Of a stretch of 64,000 nucleotides of DNA, positions 1 to 8,654 are shown piece by piece. The position numbers were made by a program, and so were the translations under genes. The notes beneath the pieces are model-generated. The model saw only the letters and a list, made by a program, of their open reading frames with translations. It was not told where the DNA came from and ran no database searches. The stretch covers positions 62,001 through 126,000 of the forward strand of contig NZ_JACIEV010000003.1 of NCBI RefSeq assembly GCF_014197105.1. The letters run 5' to 3'. The DNA comes from Sphingomonas jinjuensis. Its GTDB lineage: Bacteria; Pseudomonadota; Alphaproteobacteria; Sphingomonadales; Sphingomonadaceae. Every line of letters starts with the position of its first letter. Position 1 is the stretch's first letter.

Positions 1-77
1 TGCTGGCGCACCTGTATGATTTGCGCGACCGCGCGCTGGTGAGCGAGGAGGGCGAGACATGGCGGATCCGGAGCTGA
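1..77 (+). CDS. C-terminal end of an upstream gene (partial)
   Basis: Only one forward frame stays open from the window edge; it reads LAHLYDLRDRALVSEEGETW and ends at a TGA at 75-77. It overlaps the start of the next gene by 19 bases, which suggests the two are in one operon. The fragment is too short to recognise a family, so no function is proposed. Confidence 0.45.
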   Translation, partial: LAHLYDLRDRALVSEEGETWRIRS

Positions 78-790
78 CGCCGACACCGACACCCGCAGCG
101 TCGGGGGCGATGCCGTTCCTGGGCAAGCTGGCCGGCGCGCTGATCCTGCTGCTGCTGGCCGGGCTGATCGCGGTGTGGGGCGTACAGCGCTATGTCCGCG
201 ACCGGCTGACCCCCGATCCGACGACGATTGCGAGCGCCAGCCTGGACGGGCTGCGCGAGCAGAACCGGCTGTCGACCTTCGCCGCGCGCTTCGTGGCGGT
301 GGTGACGTCGAAGCAGTCGCAGCTGGGGCTGTCGACCGAGAAGACGCTGATCATGCCCGGGATGGTGCGGTACGAGGTCGATCTGGCCAAGCTGACGCAG
401 CGCGACGTCGCGTGGGACGAGGCGACGAAGACGCTGGCGGTGCGGCTGCCGGGCGTCGAGGTCGACGGGCCGCAGGTCGATCTCAACGCGATCCGCGAAT
501 ATGGCACCGGCGGGCTGCTGACGACCTTCACCGATGCCGAGGCGCGGCTCGACGGCGCCAATCGCAAGGCGGGACAGCTGGAGCTGATGCGCCAGGCGCG
601 CGAGCCGGCGATGATGCGGCTGGCGCATGACGCGACCCGCCGCGCGGTCGAGCGCAGCTTCGCGATGCCGCTACGCGCCGCCGGGATCGACGCGACGGTC
701 AAGGTGACGTTCGCCGACGAGCCCACCGCCAACAACCAGCGATGGGATGTCTCGCGTTCGCTCGAGGAAGTGCTAGGGAACCGCCAATGA
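59..790 (+). CDS. DUF4230 family membrane-anchored protein
   Basis: 243 residues. A proline/threonine-rich N-terminus is followed by one hydrophobic helix at about residues 22-43 (LAGALILLLLAGLIAVWGV), so the protein is probably a single-pass inner-membrane protein with a periplasmic body of about 200 residues. The body resembles the DUF4230 family, whose role is unknown. It overlaps the upstream partial gene by 19 bases, and its stop codon is fused to the nadA start (ATGA at 787-790), so it is likely translated together with the NAD genes. No catalytic motif is obvious. The family call is from resemblance of the central segment and the C-terminal amphipathic region; function is unknown. Confidence 0.75.
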   Translation: MADPELTPTPTPAASGAMPFLGKLAGALILLLLAGLIAVWGVQRYVRDRLTPDPTTIASASLDGLREQNRLSTFAARFVAVVTSKQSQLGLSTEKTLIMPGMVRYEVDLAKLTQRDVAWDEATKTLAVRLPGVEVDGPQVDLNAIREYGTGGLLTTFTDAEARLDGANRKAGQLELMRQAREPAMMRLAHDATRRAVERSFAMPLRAAGIDATVKVTFADEPTANNQRWDVSRSLEEVLGNRQ

Positions 791-1788
791 GCCACCAGCC
801 CACCAATCTCGCCGGCGTCGATATCCGTGCCGAGATCGATCGCCTGCGCCGCGAGCGCAACGCCGTGATCCTGGCGCATTATTACCAGAAGCCAGAAATC
901 CAGGACATCGCCGACTTCGTGGGCGACAGCCTCGACCTCAGCCGCCGCGCGGCGGAAACCGACGCCGACGTCATCGCCTTTTGCGGGGTGCGCTTCATGG
1001 CGGAGACGGCGAAGATCCTGTCGCCGCAGAAGACGGTGATCCTGCCCGACATGGACGCCGGTTGCAGTCTGGAAGACAGCTGCCCGCCCGAGCAGTTCGC
1101 GGCATTCCGGGCGCAGCATCCCGATCACATCGCGCTGACGTACATCAACTGCTCGGCGGCAGTGAAGGCGCTGTCCGACGTGATCGTGACGTCGTCGTCG
1201 GCGGAAAAGATCCTGTCGCAAATCCCGCCCGAGCAGAAGATCATCTTCGGCCCCGACCGCAACCTGGGCGGCTATCTGGCGCGCAAGACGGGGCGCGACC
1301 TGCTGTTGTGGCCGGGCGTCTGCATCGTCCACGAGGCGTTCAGCGAAACCGAGCTGATGAAGCTGAAGGCCGAGTATCCCGGCGCGCCGGTCGCGGCGCA
1401 TCCCGAATGCCCGGCGGTGATCCTGGACCACGCCGATTACGTCGGGTCGACGCGCGGCATCCTGGACTATGCGATGGCGATGCCTGGCGACACGCTGATC
1501 GTCGCGACCGAGCCGCACATCATCCACCAGATGGAAAAGGCGCTGCCCGACAAGCACTTCATCGGCGCGCCCGGGGCCGACGGGAACTGCAACTGCAACA
1601 TCTGCCCGTATATGGCGCTCAACACGATGGAGAAGCTGTACGTCGCGCTGCGCGACCTGGAGCCGCGGATCGAGATCGAGGAAGAGCTGCGGCTGAAGGC
1701 GAAGAAGAGCCTCGACGCGATGCTGTCGATGGCCTCGGCGACGGTGGGGCAGGGCGACCTAGGGCCGGTGAAGGTCACGGGAGACTGA
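787..1788 (+). CDS. nadA: Quinolinate synthase NadA
   Basis: 333 residues. NadA condenses iminoaspartate with dihydroxyacetone phosphate to quinolinate in de novo NAD synthesis and carries an oxygen-sensitive [4Fe-4S] cluster. Visible family features are the start AEIDRLRRERNAVILAHYYQ, CGVRFMAETAKILSPQKTV, MDAGCSLEDSCP, AHPECPAVI and the C-terminal GNCNCNICPYMALNTMEKL. The cysteines in the last three segments match the cluster-ligand positions of the family. The ATG at 787 is chosen because it overlaps the previous stop (ATGA) and has AGGGAA 6 bases upstream; a longer frame from 742 lacks such a site. nadC follows, and a nadB gene is not in the window. Confidence 0.97.
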   Translation: MSHQPTNLAGVDIRAEIDRLRRERNAVILAHYYQKPEIQDIADFVGDSLDLSRRAAETDADVIAFCGVRFMAETAKILSPQKTVILPDMDAGCSLEDSCPPEQFAAFRAQHPDHIALTYINCSAAVKALSDVIVTSSSAEKILSQIPPEQKIIFGPDRNLGGYLARKTGRDLLLWPGVCIVHEAFSETELMKLKAEYPGAPVAAHPECPAVILDHADYVGSTRGILDYAMAMPGDTLIVATEPHIIHQMEKALPDKHFIGAPGADGNCNCNICPYMALNTMEKLYVALRDLEPRIEIEEELRLKAKKSLDAMLSMASATVGQGDLGPVKVTGD

Positions 1789-1793
1789 CCGCG

Positions 1794-2639
1794 GTGGCGT
1801 TCATGGTGGAAGGCTTCGACCTCGACAGCTTCGTTGCGGCGACGCTGGCGGAGGATCTGGGGGTGCGCGGGGACATTACCTCCGCCGCGGTGATCCCCGA
1901 AGAGGCGCGCTTCGACGGAGTGATGGCGAGCCGGGGGGCGATCACCATCGCAGGACTGCCGATCGCGGCGGCGTTCTTCCGCGCGCTCGACCCCTATGCC
2001 ACCATCGACGTGCTGGCGGGCGAGGGCGAACGCGTCGCGGCGGGAAGCGTGCTGATGCGCATCGCGGGATCGGCGCGGGCATTGCTGACGGCGGAACGCT
2101 CGGCGTTGAACACGGTGCAGCATCTGTCGGGGGTCGCGACGCTGACGCGCGCCTATGCCGACGGGATCCTGGGCACCGGCGCGACGCTGCTCGATACCCG
2201 CAAGACGCTGCCGGGGCTGCGACGGCTGGAAAAATATGCGACGCGGATGGGCGGCGCCGAAAACCATCGCATGGGTTTGTGGGATGCGGCGATGATCAAG
2301 GACAATCACGTCGCGGTCGCCGGCGGGGTCGACGAGGCGGTGCGCCGCGCGCTGGCGGCGGGGATCGACGAGGTGATCGTCGAGGTCGACCGCGTCGATC
2401 AGATCGAACCGGCGCTCGCGGCGGGGGCGACGCGGCTGCTGCTCGACAACATGCCCCCGCCGGTGCTGCGCGGCGCGGTGACGCTGGTCGGTGGGCGCGT
2501 GCCGACCGAGGCATCGGGCGGGGTGACGCTGGAGACGATCCGCGCCATCGCCGAAACCGGCGTGACCTATGTCTCGGTCGGGCGGCTGACCCAGTCGGCG
2601 CCGGCGGCGGACATCGGCCTCGATCTCGCGCTGACCTGA
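1794..2639 (+). CDS. nadC: Nicotinate-nucleotide pyrophosphorylase (carboxylating) NadC
   Basis: About 281 residues. It converts quinolinate and PRPP to nicotinate mononucleotide, the step after NadA. The family signatures AERSALNTVQHLSGVATLTR, LLDTRKTLPGLRRLEKYA and HRMGLWDAAMIKDNH are present, as is EASGGVTLETIRAIAETGV near the C-terminus. The length is normal for the family. Start choice: GTG at 1794 lies 10 bases after GGGAG, whereas ATG at 1803 has the site too far away, so GTG is preferred; the difference is three residues. It begins 5 bases after the nadA stop and is clearly in the same operon. Confidence 0.96.
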   Translation: MAFMVEGFDLDSFVAATLAEDLGVRGDITSAAVIPEEARFDGVMASRGAITIAGLPIAAAFFRALDPYATIDVLAGEGERVAAGSVLMRIAGSARALLTAERSALNTVQHLSGVATLTRAYADGILGTGATLLDTRKTLPGLRRLEKYATRMGGAENHRMGLWDAAMIKDNHVAVAGGVDEAVRRALAAGIDEVIVEVDRVDQIEPALAAGATRLLLDNMPPPVLRGAVTLVGGRVPTEASGGVTLETIRAIAETGVTYVSVGRLTQSAPAADIGLDLALT

Positions 2640-2702
2640 CTTTGCGCAGCCCGCGAGAAGCGGCTAGCATGGGCACGACAACTCGGAGAACAGACACTCG
2701 CC

Positions 2703-3137
2703 ATGGCCAGGCCGCCATCCATCGTCACGTTCGAACGCTGCTACCTGGCGACGATCATCATCGGCGTCGTCAACAGCGTGCTCAACTGGCAGCGCATGCA
2801 ATCGATGCCGCAGGTGCAGCGCGCGGCGGAAGGCATCGGCAGCTGGTACATCATGGCGCTGTCGGCGCTGACGGTGATCGTGCCGCTGGCGCTGCTGTAT
2901 TTCGCGGCGCGGCGGCGCAGCGTGGTGGCGAAGTGGATCATCACGATCTTCTTCGCGCTGGCGCTGATCCTGATCCTTTTCGCGCTGCTGCTGGGGCGGA
3001 TCGCGCCGGGGATCGGCGGCGTGCTGAGCATCGCCGGCTTCGTGCTGCAGGCGATCGCGGTCTATATGCTGTTCCGCCCGGATGCACTGATCTGGTTCGG
3101 CGAGATCCAGGAGCCGGGCCAGGAGCCGCTGTCGTGA
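2703..3137 (+). CDS. Small four-helix membrane protein, unknown function
   Basis: 144 residues with four hydrophobic segments at roughly residues 14-30, 49-68, 79-100 and 103-123, so an integral inner-membrane protein. It contains no recognisable motif. GGAG at 2685-2688 serves as ribosome binding site. Its stop overlaps the GTG start of the RNase T2 gene (GTGA at 3134-3137), so the two are translationally coupled. It might be functionally linked to that secreted nuclease, but nothing in the sequence proves it. Confidence 0.7.
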   Translation: MARPPSIVTFERCYLATIIIGVVNSVLNWQRMQSMPQVQRAAEGIGSWYIMALSALTVIVPLALLYFAARRRSVVAKWIITIFFALALILILFALLLGRIAPGIGGVLSIAGFVLQAIAVYMLFRPDALIWFGEIQEPGQEPLS

Positions 3138-3847
3138 CGTGGCGCCTGCTTGCGGCCATCGCCGCGCTGACGGTGCCCGCGGTTGCGCAGGCGCAGGCCT
3201 ATAGCTGTGCGCTGCCGGGCAGCATCCAGCGACCGCGCCCCGACCTGCCAAGCGACAGCCAGCCGCGCCGGCTGCTGCCGATCGGCGGCTACACGCTCGC
3301 GATCACCTGGGCGCCGCGCTTCTGCCGCGACGAGGGCGATCGGCCGTCGGCCGCTTTCCAGTGCGGCTCGGGCAATCGCTTCGGCTTCACGCTGCACGGG
3401 TTGTGGCCCGATGGCGCTGGCAAGGACTGGCCGCAATATTGCAAGGCCACCGGGCTGGTGCCGCAGCCGGTGATCCGCCGCCATCTGTGCGCGACGCCCT
3501 CGGCGCAGCTGATGCAGCATGAGTGGGCGAAGCACGGGACGTGCATGGCGGGCTATCGCCCCGATCGCTATTTCGCGACCTCGACCCGGCTGTACGGCAA
3601 GCTGCGCTATCCCGACATGGAGGCACTGTCGCGCGGGCCGCTGACGGCGGGGAAGTTCGCCGCGGCGATGGCGGCGGCCAATCCGGGGCTCGACGCGGGC
3701 ATGATGCGCGTCACGGCCGACCAGCAGGGCTGGCTCGATGAGGTATGGATCTGCCTGGACAAGGCGTTCCGTTACCAGCGTTGCCCGGCGCATCAGGGCG
3801 GGCTGGCCGACAACGCGACGCTGAAGGTGTGGCGCGGTCGGCGGTAA
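3134..3847 (+). CDS. Secreted ribonuclease T2 family protein
   Basis: 237 residues. RNase T2 enzymes cleave single-stranded RNA outside the cytoplasm via a 2',3'-cyclic phosphate. The N-terminus is a signal peptide ending near AVAQAQA. Both active-site segments are present: CAS-I FTLHGLWPDG with His88, and CAS-II HEWAKHGTC with His129, Glu130 and His134. Eight cysteines in the mature part are consistent with the disulfide-rich family fold. The GTG start overlaps the stop of the membrane-protein gene before it. It probably serves in scavenging periplasmic or environmental RNA. The catalytic set is complete, so it should be active. Confidence 0.95.
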   Translation: MTWRLLAAIAALTVPAVAQAQAYSCALPGSIQRPRPDLPSDSQPRRLLPIGGYTLAITWAPRFCRDEGDRPSAAFQCGSGNRFGFTLHGLWPDGAGKDWPQYCKATGLVPQPVIRRHLCATPSAQLMQHEWAKHGTCMAGYRPDRYFATSTRLYGKLRYPDMEALSRGPLTAGKFAAAMAAANPGLDAGMMRVTADQQGWLDEVWICLDKAFRYQRCPAHQGGLADNATLKVWRGRR

Positions 3848-3852
3848 GGCCG

Positions 3853-4263
3853 TCAGGAGTCGATCGTCACCGTCCCGGGATGATGGCGATCGAGGTGGCG
3901 CTTGATCGTCTTCAGATTGCGAGTGTTCGAGCGGTAGAAAAAGTCCGCTGCGTCACCGACGAACGGGATCAGGCCGATCGCGGCGTCGAAGCCGACCCGG
4001 CCCATCATGCGGGTCAACTGCCAGCGGCTCATGCCGAGGTTGCGCGCTTCCCACACCAGCCAGCTGCCCAGCGCCGCCGCGGCGACATCGCCGACGACGG
4101 GCACCAGCCCCAGGATGAAATCCAGGCCGACCCGGCGATTAAGGCCAGGCACGGTGAACATGCCCTCGAGCAGCGCCTCCATCGCCTCGATCCGGCGGCG
4201 CACCGCGGCAGGATCGCGGCCGAGCGGCAGGCGGTCGAAGACGGCGGGATCGATCGTGGTCAT
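3853..4263 (-). CDS. DUF4112 domain-containing membrane protein
   Basis: 136 residues. It carries the DUF4112 pattern of two hydrophobic glycine-rich hairpins, GLDFILGLVPVVGDVAAAALG at about residues 46-67 and GFDAAIGLIPFVGDAADFFY at about 90-109, each with the G-x-x-P-x-V/F-G-D motif. Such proteins are small membrane proteins of unknown role. The gene ends 5 bases from the convergent RNase T2 gene and follows the solute-binding protein gene by 5 bases on the same strand, so it is probably the distal gene of a two-gene operon. Confidence 0.85.
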   Translation of the reverse strand: MTTIDPAVFDRLPLGRDPAAVRRRIEAMEALLEGMFTVPGLNRRVGLDFILGLVPVVGDVAAAALGSWLVWEARNLGMSRWQLTRMMGRVGFDAAIGLIPFVGDAADFFYRSNTRNLKTIKRHLDRHHPGTVTIDS

Positions 4264-4268
4264 GGACG

Positions 4269-5723
4269 CTATTTGGGATCGCCGCGCAGCCGGTTCAACG
4301 GATGCCAGGCGCGGCTGTTCGGCCGCCACTGGCTGAGCCGCATCGCGACCAGCGACCAGCGCAGCGGCCGGGCGATGGGGACAAAGGCGGCGTCCTCTGC
4401 CAGGGCGACATCGGCGGCGGCGATCTGGCGCGATCGTTCGGCCAGGCTGGGGGCGTCGCGGGCGGCGGCGAGCAGCTGCTGCGGCACCTCGCCACACGGC
4501 GCACAGGCGGTGGCGAGATACCAGCGCGCGCTGTCGTAAGGGGCGACCGCGTCGATCAGGCGAAGATCGGCATCGGCGGTGGCATCGACGCGTACCGGCT
4601 CGATGCCTGCCTGGACCAGCGAGGCGGCAACCTGGGCATAGAGCAGGGTCGCGCCGGGACCGCGCGGCAGGGCGATGCGCAGTCGCACGGGCTGGTCCCA
4701 CGCCGCCACCCGCGTCCGGGCGTCGGCGAGCCGCTGTTCCTGCGTCAGCAGCGACCAGGGCGGGATCGCAGGGGGTGCGGCGGAGTCGAGCTGATCGGGC
4801 AGAATCCGGTCGGTCGTCTCGCGATCGGGCAGGGCGGCGGCGGCAGCGGCGGTGCGGTCGATCACCGCGGCGATCGCGGCGCGATTGGGCAGGTCGGCGA
4901 GGAAACCGGTGCGGCCGAGCGCGAAGCCGAATAGGCCGGCGGCCGGATCGGTGCGGATGTTGGCCGGCGCAATGCCGCCTAGCGCGACCAGCGGCCAGTC
5001 GGCGAAGGTGCCGCCGGCCACGAAGTCGGACCGATGCTGGGCGAACCGCAGGATGGCGAGCGAGGCACGCTCGCCGATCAGGCGGACGTCATCCTCCGGC
5101 TTGGTTTCGCGGCTGTCGTCGGGATCGGCAATTCCGGGGTCGAAGGCGGGACGCAGCAGCGAGGCGCGCGTGCCGCCGACGACGCGGAACGGGCCGCTAC
5201 CGCCGGGTGGGCGCAGCCGCAGGATGGCGAGTTCGGGCTGGGCGAACAGTTTGAGCAGATCGGGGCGCGGCCGCCGCAGTCGTACCTCGATCACCTGCGG
5301 CGTCATCTCGACGATCTCGCCCACGGCGGTGAGGAAGGGAGCGAGCGGGTTGCGCGATCCCGGCGCAAGCTGGCGGCGGAGGACGGCGACGACGTCGGCC
5401 GCGGCGACCGGCGTGCCATTGGCCCATTCCGCCTCGCGCAGGCGGAAGATGTAGCTCATACCGCCGTCGATCACGATCCAGCGCTCGGCAAGGCCCGGTT
5501 CGATCTGACCGGCGGCGTCGAAGCGGACGAGGCCCTGTGCGGTCGAATCGACCAGCAGCCGCGACGGCGTATCGAGCGCGGTGCGCGCGGCATCGGCGAG
5601 GTGTGGCCGATCCCCGATCGCGGACACGACGACGGCGCCCGAATCGGGGCGCTGACTGCAGGCCGACAGTGACGCGCCGGCCACCAGCACGGCGAGCCAG
5701 CGTCGGGCGGAGATGGGCAACAA
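4269..5723 (-). CDS. Orphan ABC-type peptide/nickel solute-binding lipoprotein (SBP_bac_5 type)
   Basis: 484 residues. It starts with LLPISARRWLAVLVAGASLSAC; the lipobox LSAC predicts lipidation at Cys22. The body follows the family-5 solute-binding layout: ALDTPSRLLVDSTAQGLVRF, then EPGLAERWIVIDGGMSYIFRLREAEWANGTPVAAADVV, and a C-terminal lobe ending PIARPLRWSLVAMR. Start choice: no ATG fits, but TTG at 5723 has GGGAG 7 bases upstream (5731-5735). No permease or ATPase genes are adjacent, so it is an orphan binding protein; its ligand is unknown. It may work with a transporter elsewhere or have another periplasmic role. Confidence 0.8.
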   Translation of the reverse strand: MLPISARRWLAVLVAGASLSACSQRPDSGAVVVSAIGDRPHLADAARTALDTPSRLLVDSTAQGLVRFDAAGQIEPGLAERWIVIDGGMSYIFRLREAEWANGTPVAAADVVAVLRRQLAPGSRNPLAPFLTAVGEIVEMTPQVIEVRLRRPRPDLLKLFAQPELAILRLRPPGGSGPFRVVGGTRASLLRPAFDPGIADPDDSRETKPEDDVRLIGERASLAILRFAQHRSDFVAGGTFADWPLVALGGIAPANIRTDPAAGLFGFALGRTGFLADLPNRAAIAAVIDRTAAAAAALPDRETTDRILPDQLDSAAPPAIPPWSLLTQEQRLADARTRVAAWDQPVRLRIALPRGPGATLLYAQVAASLVQAGIEPVRVDATADADLRLIDAVAPYDSARWYLATACAPCGEVPQQLLAAARDAPSLAERSRQIAAADVALAEDAAFVPIARPLRWSLVAMRLSQWRPNSRAWHPLNRLRGDPK

Positions 5724-5773
5724 GGGGCGGCTCCCGGGAATCGTGCGGGAACCGTGCAACCGCAGGGCCGTGG

Positions 5774-6187
5774 TTACAAGCGGTGGGGTGCCTTCGCCGG
5801 CACGGGCACGCCGATCGGCAGCGATACCGGCGCGAGGGCGAGCGCCTGGAGCGCGCGGCGCGCTTCCTCCTCGCGCATGAAGCGGCGGCGGCGATACTGG
5901 CTGACGAGGGTGATGACGACGGGCCACAGCATCGTCAGGAACGCGTCGTTGAGCGTGTCGCTCCAGTTCCAGGCGCCGTGAACGAACCGGTCCATGACCT
6001 CGTTGGCGACCTCGGCGGCGAACACGATGTTGAGCGCGACCATTGATCCGCGTCGTTCGCGCGTGAGCAGCTGGACGGCCATGTAGATGCTGAGCCCGGC
6101 ATGGACATGCATCGTCGCGTGGCTTGCGCCGAACAGGTCGCAGATGCCCTGGATGATGACCGGGTAGAGGGTGACCAGCGCGTCCAT
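5774..6187 (-). CDS. Small membrane protein, unknown function
   Basis: 137 residues with about three hydrophobic stretches (LYPVIIQGICDLFG; HAGLSIYMAVQLL; AFLTMLWPVVITLVSQY) and a basic C-terminal tail starting YRRRRFMREEEARRA. Polar residues inside the membrane region (HATMHVHAG; EVANEVMDRF) give it a look faintly similar to VanZ-like small membrane proteins, but the resemblance is too weak for a name. It is followed on the same strand by the lipoprotein gene after 50 bases. Confidence 0.6.
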   Translation of the reverse strand: MDALVTLYPVIIQGICDLFGASHATMHVHAGLSIYMAVQLLTRERRGSMVALNIVFAAEVANEVMDRFVHGAWNWSDTLNDAFLTMLWPVVITLVSQYRRRRFMREEEARRALQALALAPVSLPIGVPVPAKAPHRL

Positions 6188-6252
6188 GCGCTGTGGGGTA
6201 GACGTGCAGGGTTAAGCGAGCGTGTGCGATCAGCGTTAATGTGGCGAAGTTG

Positions 6253-8025
6253 CTACGGCGTGATGCCGTAGTGGCGGGCCCGGTCGACGGCGCGGGCGTT
6301 GATGGAGCGGGCGACTGCGAGATCGGACGCGGATGCCTCCATCTTGCCGAGGCGGGCCTCCGCCACGCCGCGCCCGTAGCGCGACCAGGCGTTGCGCGGG
6401 GCGGCGGCGATGGCGGCGTCATAGTCGACGAGTGCGTCGGCGAATCGGCCCTGACGCAGTGCGACCAGCGCACGGCTGTCGAGATAGGAGGCATAGCCCG
6501 GACGCATCTTCAGCGCGGCATTGCAGTCCGACAGCGCGCGGTCGAGATCGCGGTCCAGCAGCGCCCGTGCCCAGCAGCGACCATTCAGCGCCTCTGCGCG
6601 GTCGGCGTCGTCGCGATGCATCTTCATCCACGCATCGTAATTGGCGAGCGCCGCCTCGGGCTGGTCGAGCCGCTCATAGAGCCCGGCGAGCTGAAGCCGC
6701 TGGCCCGAGCCCGGCGGCAGCGCCACATCGGCAGCCTTGACGTCCGTCGTCGCGCCATCGGGATCGCGGGCTTCGAGACGCAGCCGCGCGCGCGAAAGGC
6801 GGATGTCGCTGTCGGTGGGGAGCAAGGTCACCGCCCTGTCGAGGTCCGCGGCGGCAAGCAGCGGCTGGCCGTTGGCGAGCCGGCCCTGCGCGCGCAGATA
6901 GAGCAGGCGACCGTCGTCGGGCGAAAGCGCCACCGCCCTGTCGAGATCGGCCAAGCCATCGGCAAAGCGGCGTTGCGACATCAGCACCGCGGCGCGGCGG
7001 GCGTAGCCACCGGCATCGGTCGGTTCGGGTGCCGTGTCGCCGATCGCGAGGCGCTCGCCCGTGGTGGTGCGCGCGCCGGTAGGCGTCAGGCCAAAGACCG
7101 GCCCGCCCTCATAGGTCAGGAACATCTGGTGGTTAGCGTTGGACACGAACAGGCGATGCGTCAGGAAGAAATCGAAGCCGACCAGGATGTCGCCGTCGAT
7201 CTGCATGTCGGCGAAGCGGAACCTGGGATGGTTGAGGATCTCGCCGCCGAGGTCGACCTTATCGAAGGTGGCGACCCAGGTCGGCAATTGGCGAGCGCCG
7301 AGGCCGGTGTAATATCCCTCCCGCACTACGCCCGGCCCATCCGGCGTCACACCGGCCCGCTTAGCCGCAGCGAGGGTCATGATCGTGCTCTGGGCGCCCG
7401 AATCAAATACCGCGCGCATCTTGACGCCGTTGATCAGGATTGTGCCGATCGTGTGCGGCTTCCAGGGGCCGCCGTCGCCGCGCTCCAGCGCGACAGTGGA
7501 GAAGGGCTTGCCCGCACTCCAATAGGCAAGGCCAATCCGGCTGCATCCGTCGACGTGCATCAGCCGGACGGTGCCGTGCGGCAGGTCATATTCGGTGTCG
7601 CCGATGCCGAGGATATTCTGGCCCAGCAATCCCGTCGTTCCCGTGTCGCTACCGCCGACGATGAAGTCGGCCTTGGGCAATGCCACGCCGGCAAGCGAGA
7701 AATTACGGGCGTTGGCGTACGATGCGGAGCTGTCACCGTTGATGCCGCGCAGGCGGAACCAGTCAGGCATCGGCGCCATCGTCAGACCGTACTCGGTCGC
7801 GGAAGCGCGGGAGAGGGTGCTGTAAAAGGCACCGCTGTCGACGATGAAGCGGGCGGGATGGTCACCGAACTTCGCCTCGATGATCGCGCGTCGACCGATC
7901 AGCGTGACGGGCAGCTCCGCGATCTTGGCGACTTTGCAGTCGGCGAGGGCGGGTAGTGGCGCGAGCAGCGCGAGGGCGGTCAGTGCTGCGGCAGCACCCG
8001 AAGCGGTAAGTGATCGCGACGACAT
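6253..8025 (-). CDS. Periplasmic retropepsin-like aspartyl protease with TPR repeats
   Basis: 590 residues. A signal peptide (ALTALALLAPLPALA) precedes two retropepsin-like halves, each with an active-site triad: FIVDSGAFYSTL (Asp63) and AVFDSGAQSTIM (Asp208). Retroviral-type enzymes supply one such triad per monomer and dimerise; two in one chain suggest an internal pseudo-dimer, as in pepsin. From about residue 330 to the C-terminus are five to six TPR-like helical repeats (RRFADGLADLDRAVALSPDD; RDLDRALSDCNAALKMRPGY; GRFADALVDYDAAIAAAP). ATG 8025 is chosen because it starts the signal peptide; an in-frame ATG at 8067 adds 14 basic residues. Substrate is unknown. Confidence 0.85.
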   Translation of the reverse strand: MSSRSLTASGAAAALTALALLAPLPALADCKVAKIAELPVTLIGRRAIIEAKFGDHPARFIVDSGAFYSTLSRASATEYGLTMAPMPDWFRLRGINGDSSASYANARNFSLAGVALPKADFIVGGSDTGTTGLLGQNILGIGDTEYDLPHGTVRLMHVDGCSRIGLAYWSAGKPFSTVALERGDGGPWKPHTIGTILINGVKMRAVFDSGAQSTIMTLAAAKRAGVTPDGPGVVREGYYTGLGARQLPTWVATFDKVDLGGEILNHPRFRFADMQIDGDILVGFDFFLTHRLFVSNANHQMFLTYEGGPVFGLTPTGARTTTGERLAIGDTAPEPTDAGGYARRAAVLMSQRRFADGLADLDRAVALSPDDGRLLYLRAQGRLANGQPLLAAADLDRAVTLLPTDSDIRLSRARLRLEARDPDGATTDVKAADVALPPGSGQRLQLAGLYERLDQPEAALANYDAWMKMHRDDADRAEALNGRCWARALLDRDLDRALSDCNAALKMRPGYASYLDSRALVALRQGRFADALVDYDAAIAAAPRNAWSRYGRGVAEARLGKMEASASDLAVARSINARAVDRARHYGITP

Positions 8026-8094
8026 GAGCCCATGGTAGCGACGGCGCAGATTACGGCGCGCTGACATCGCGATGACAGCGGCCTTCGCCCCGCG

Positions 8095-8502
8095 TCAGCC
8101 GATCAGCGCGGCGAGCGGAAGGATGTGGTCGCGGGTGAGGGGCGCGAGCGGCATCGTTGCCGCCGCGTCGATCGTGATCCAGTGCGCCTCCGCGATTTCT
8201 GCCGCGATGACAGGGGCGCTGTCCAAACGGATGTGGAAGATGTCGGCGTCGACCTGATGGCCTGCCTCGTTCGCGGCGGCACAGGTGACGCGCGCGAGAT
8301 GGCGTAGCTGCGTCGGACCGACGGTGGCGCCGATCTCCTCCGCCAGTTCCCGGCACAGTGCCGTGGCGGGGCTTTCGCCATGTTCGATCTTGCCGCCAGC
8401 TTGCATGAACCAGCGGGTCCCCGCCTTGCGAACCAGCAGCAGGCTGCCGTCGGCGTCGTCGATCAGTGCGGCGGCGATGCGGCTGGTGGCGGTGTCGGCC
8501 AT
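8095..8502 (-). CDS. Nudix hydrolase
   Basis: 135 residues, normal for a stand-alone Nudix domain. The box is complete: Gly37, Glu43, then R51-E-L-A-E-E-I-G-A59 (GKIEHGESPATALCRELAEE), which binds magnesium and hydrolyses a nucleoside diphosphate linked to another group. Substrate cannot be read from the sequence; the small size fits nucleotide-pool cleaning (8-oxo-dGTP type) or an ADP-ribose-type enzyme. It is a single gene downstream of tRNA-Leu on the same strand. Confidence 0.9.
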   Translation of the reverse strand: MADTATSRIAAALIDDADGSLLLVRKAGTRWFMQAGGKIEHGESPATALCRELAEEIGATVGPTQLRHLARVTCAAANEAGHQVDADIFHIRLDSAPVIAAEIAEAHWITIDAAATMPLAPLTRDHILPLAALIG

Positions 8503-8531
8503 CGACGATATGCCCCGGCGAGTATCGATGG

Positions 8532-8613
8532 TGCGGACGGCGGGACTCGAACCCGCACTCCTGGGGAAGCCGATTTTAAGTCGGCTGCGTCTACCGGTTT
8601 CGCCACGCCCGCA
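8532..8613 (-). tRNA. tRNA-Leu (anticodon UAA)
   Basis: The minus strand folds as a class II tRNA. The acceptor stem TGCGGGC pairs with GTCCGCA, with one G-U. The anticodon stem GCCGA/TCGGC encloses the loop CTTAAAA, giving anticodon UAA. A long variable arm (TTCCCCAGGA region) is typical of leucine tRNAs. The T arm GCGGG-TTCGAGT-CCCGC is canonical. The 3' CCA is not encoded. Confidence 0.95.
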
Positions 8614-8654
8614 CGCTGTCCGGTCAAGCCGGACAGCGCGGCGGCGTCAAGCCG

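Noticed and set aside
190..1557. Long open frame opposite nadA and the DUF4230 gene
   Set aside because: High GC content gives long shadow frames. The nadA and DUF4230 proteins on the other strand are conserved, and the translated shadow is rich in Arg and Ala with no family resemblance.
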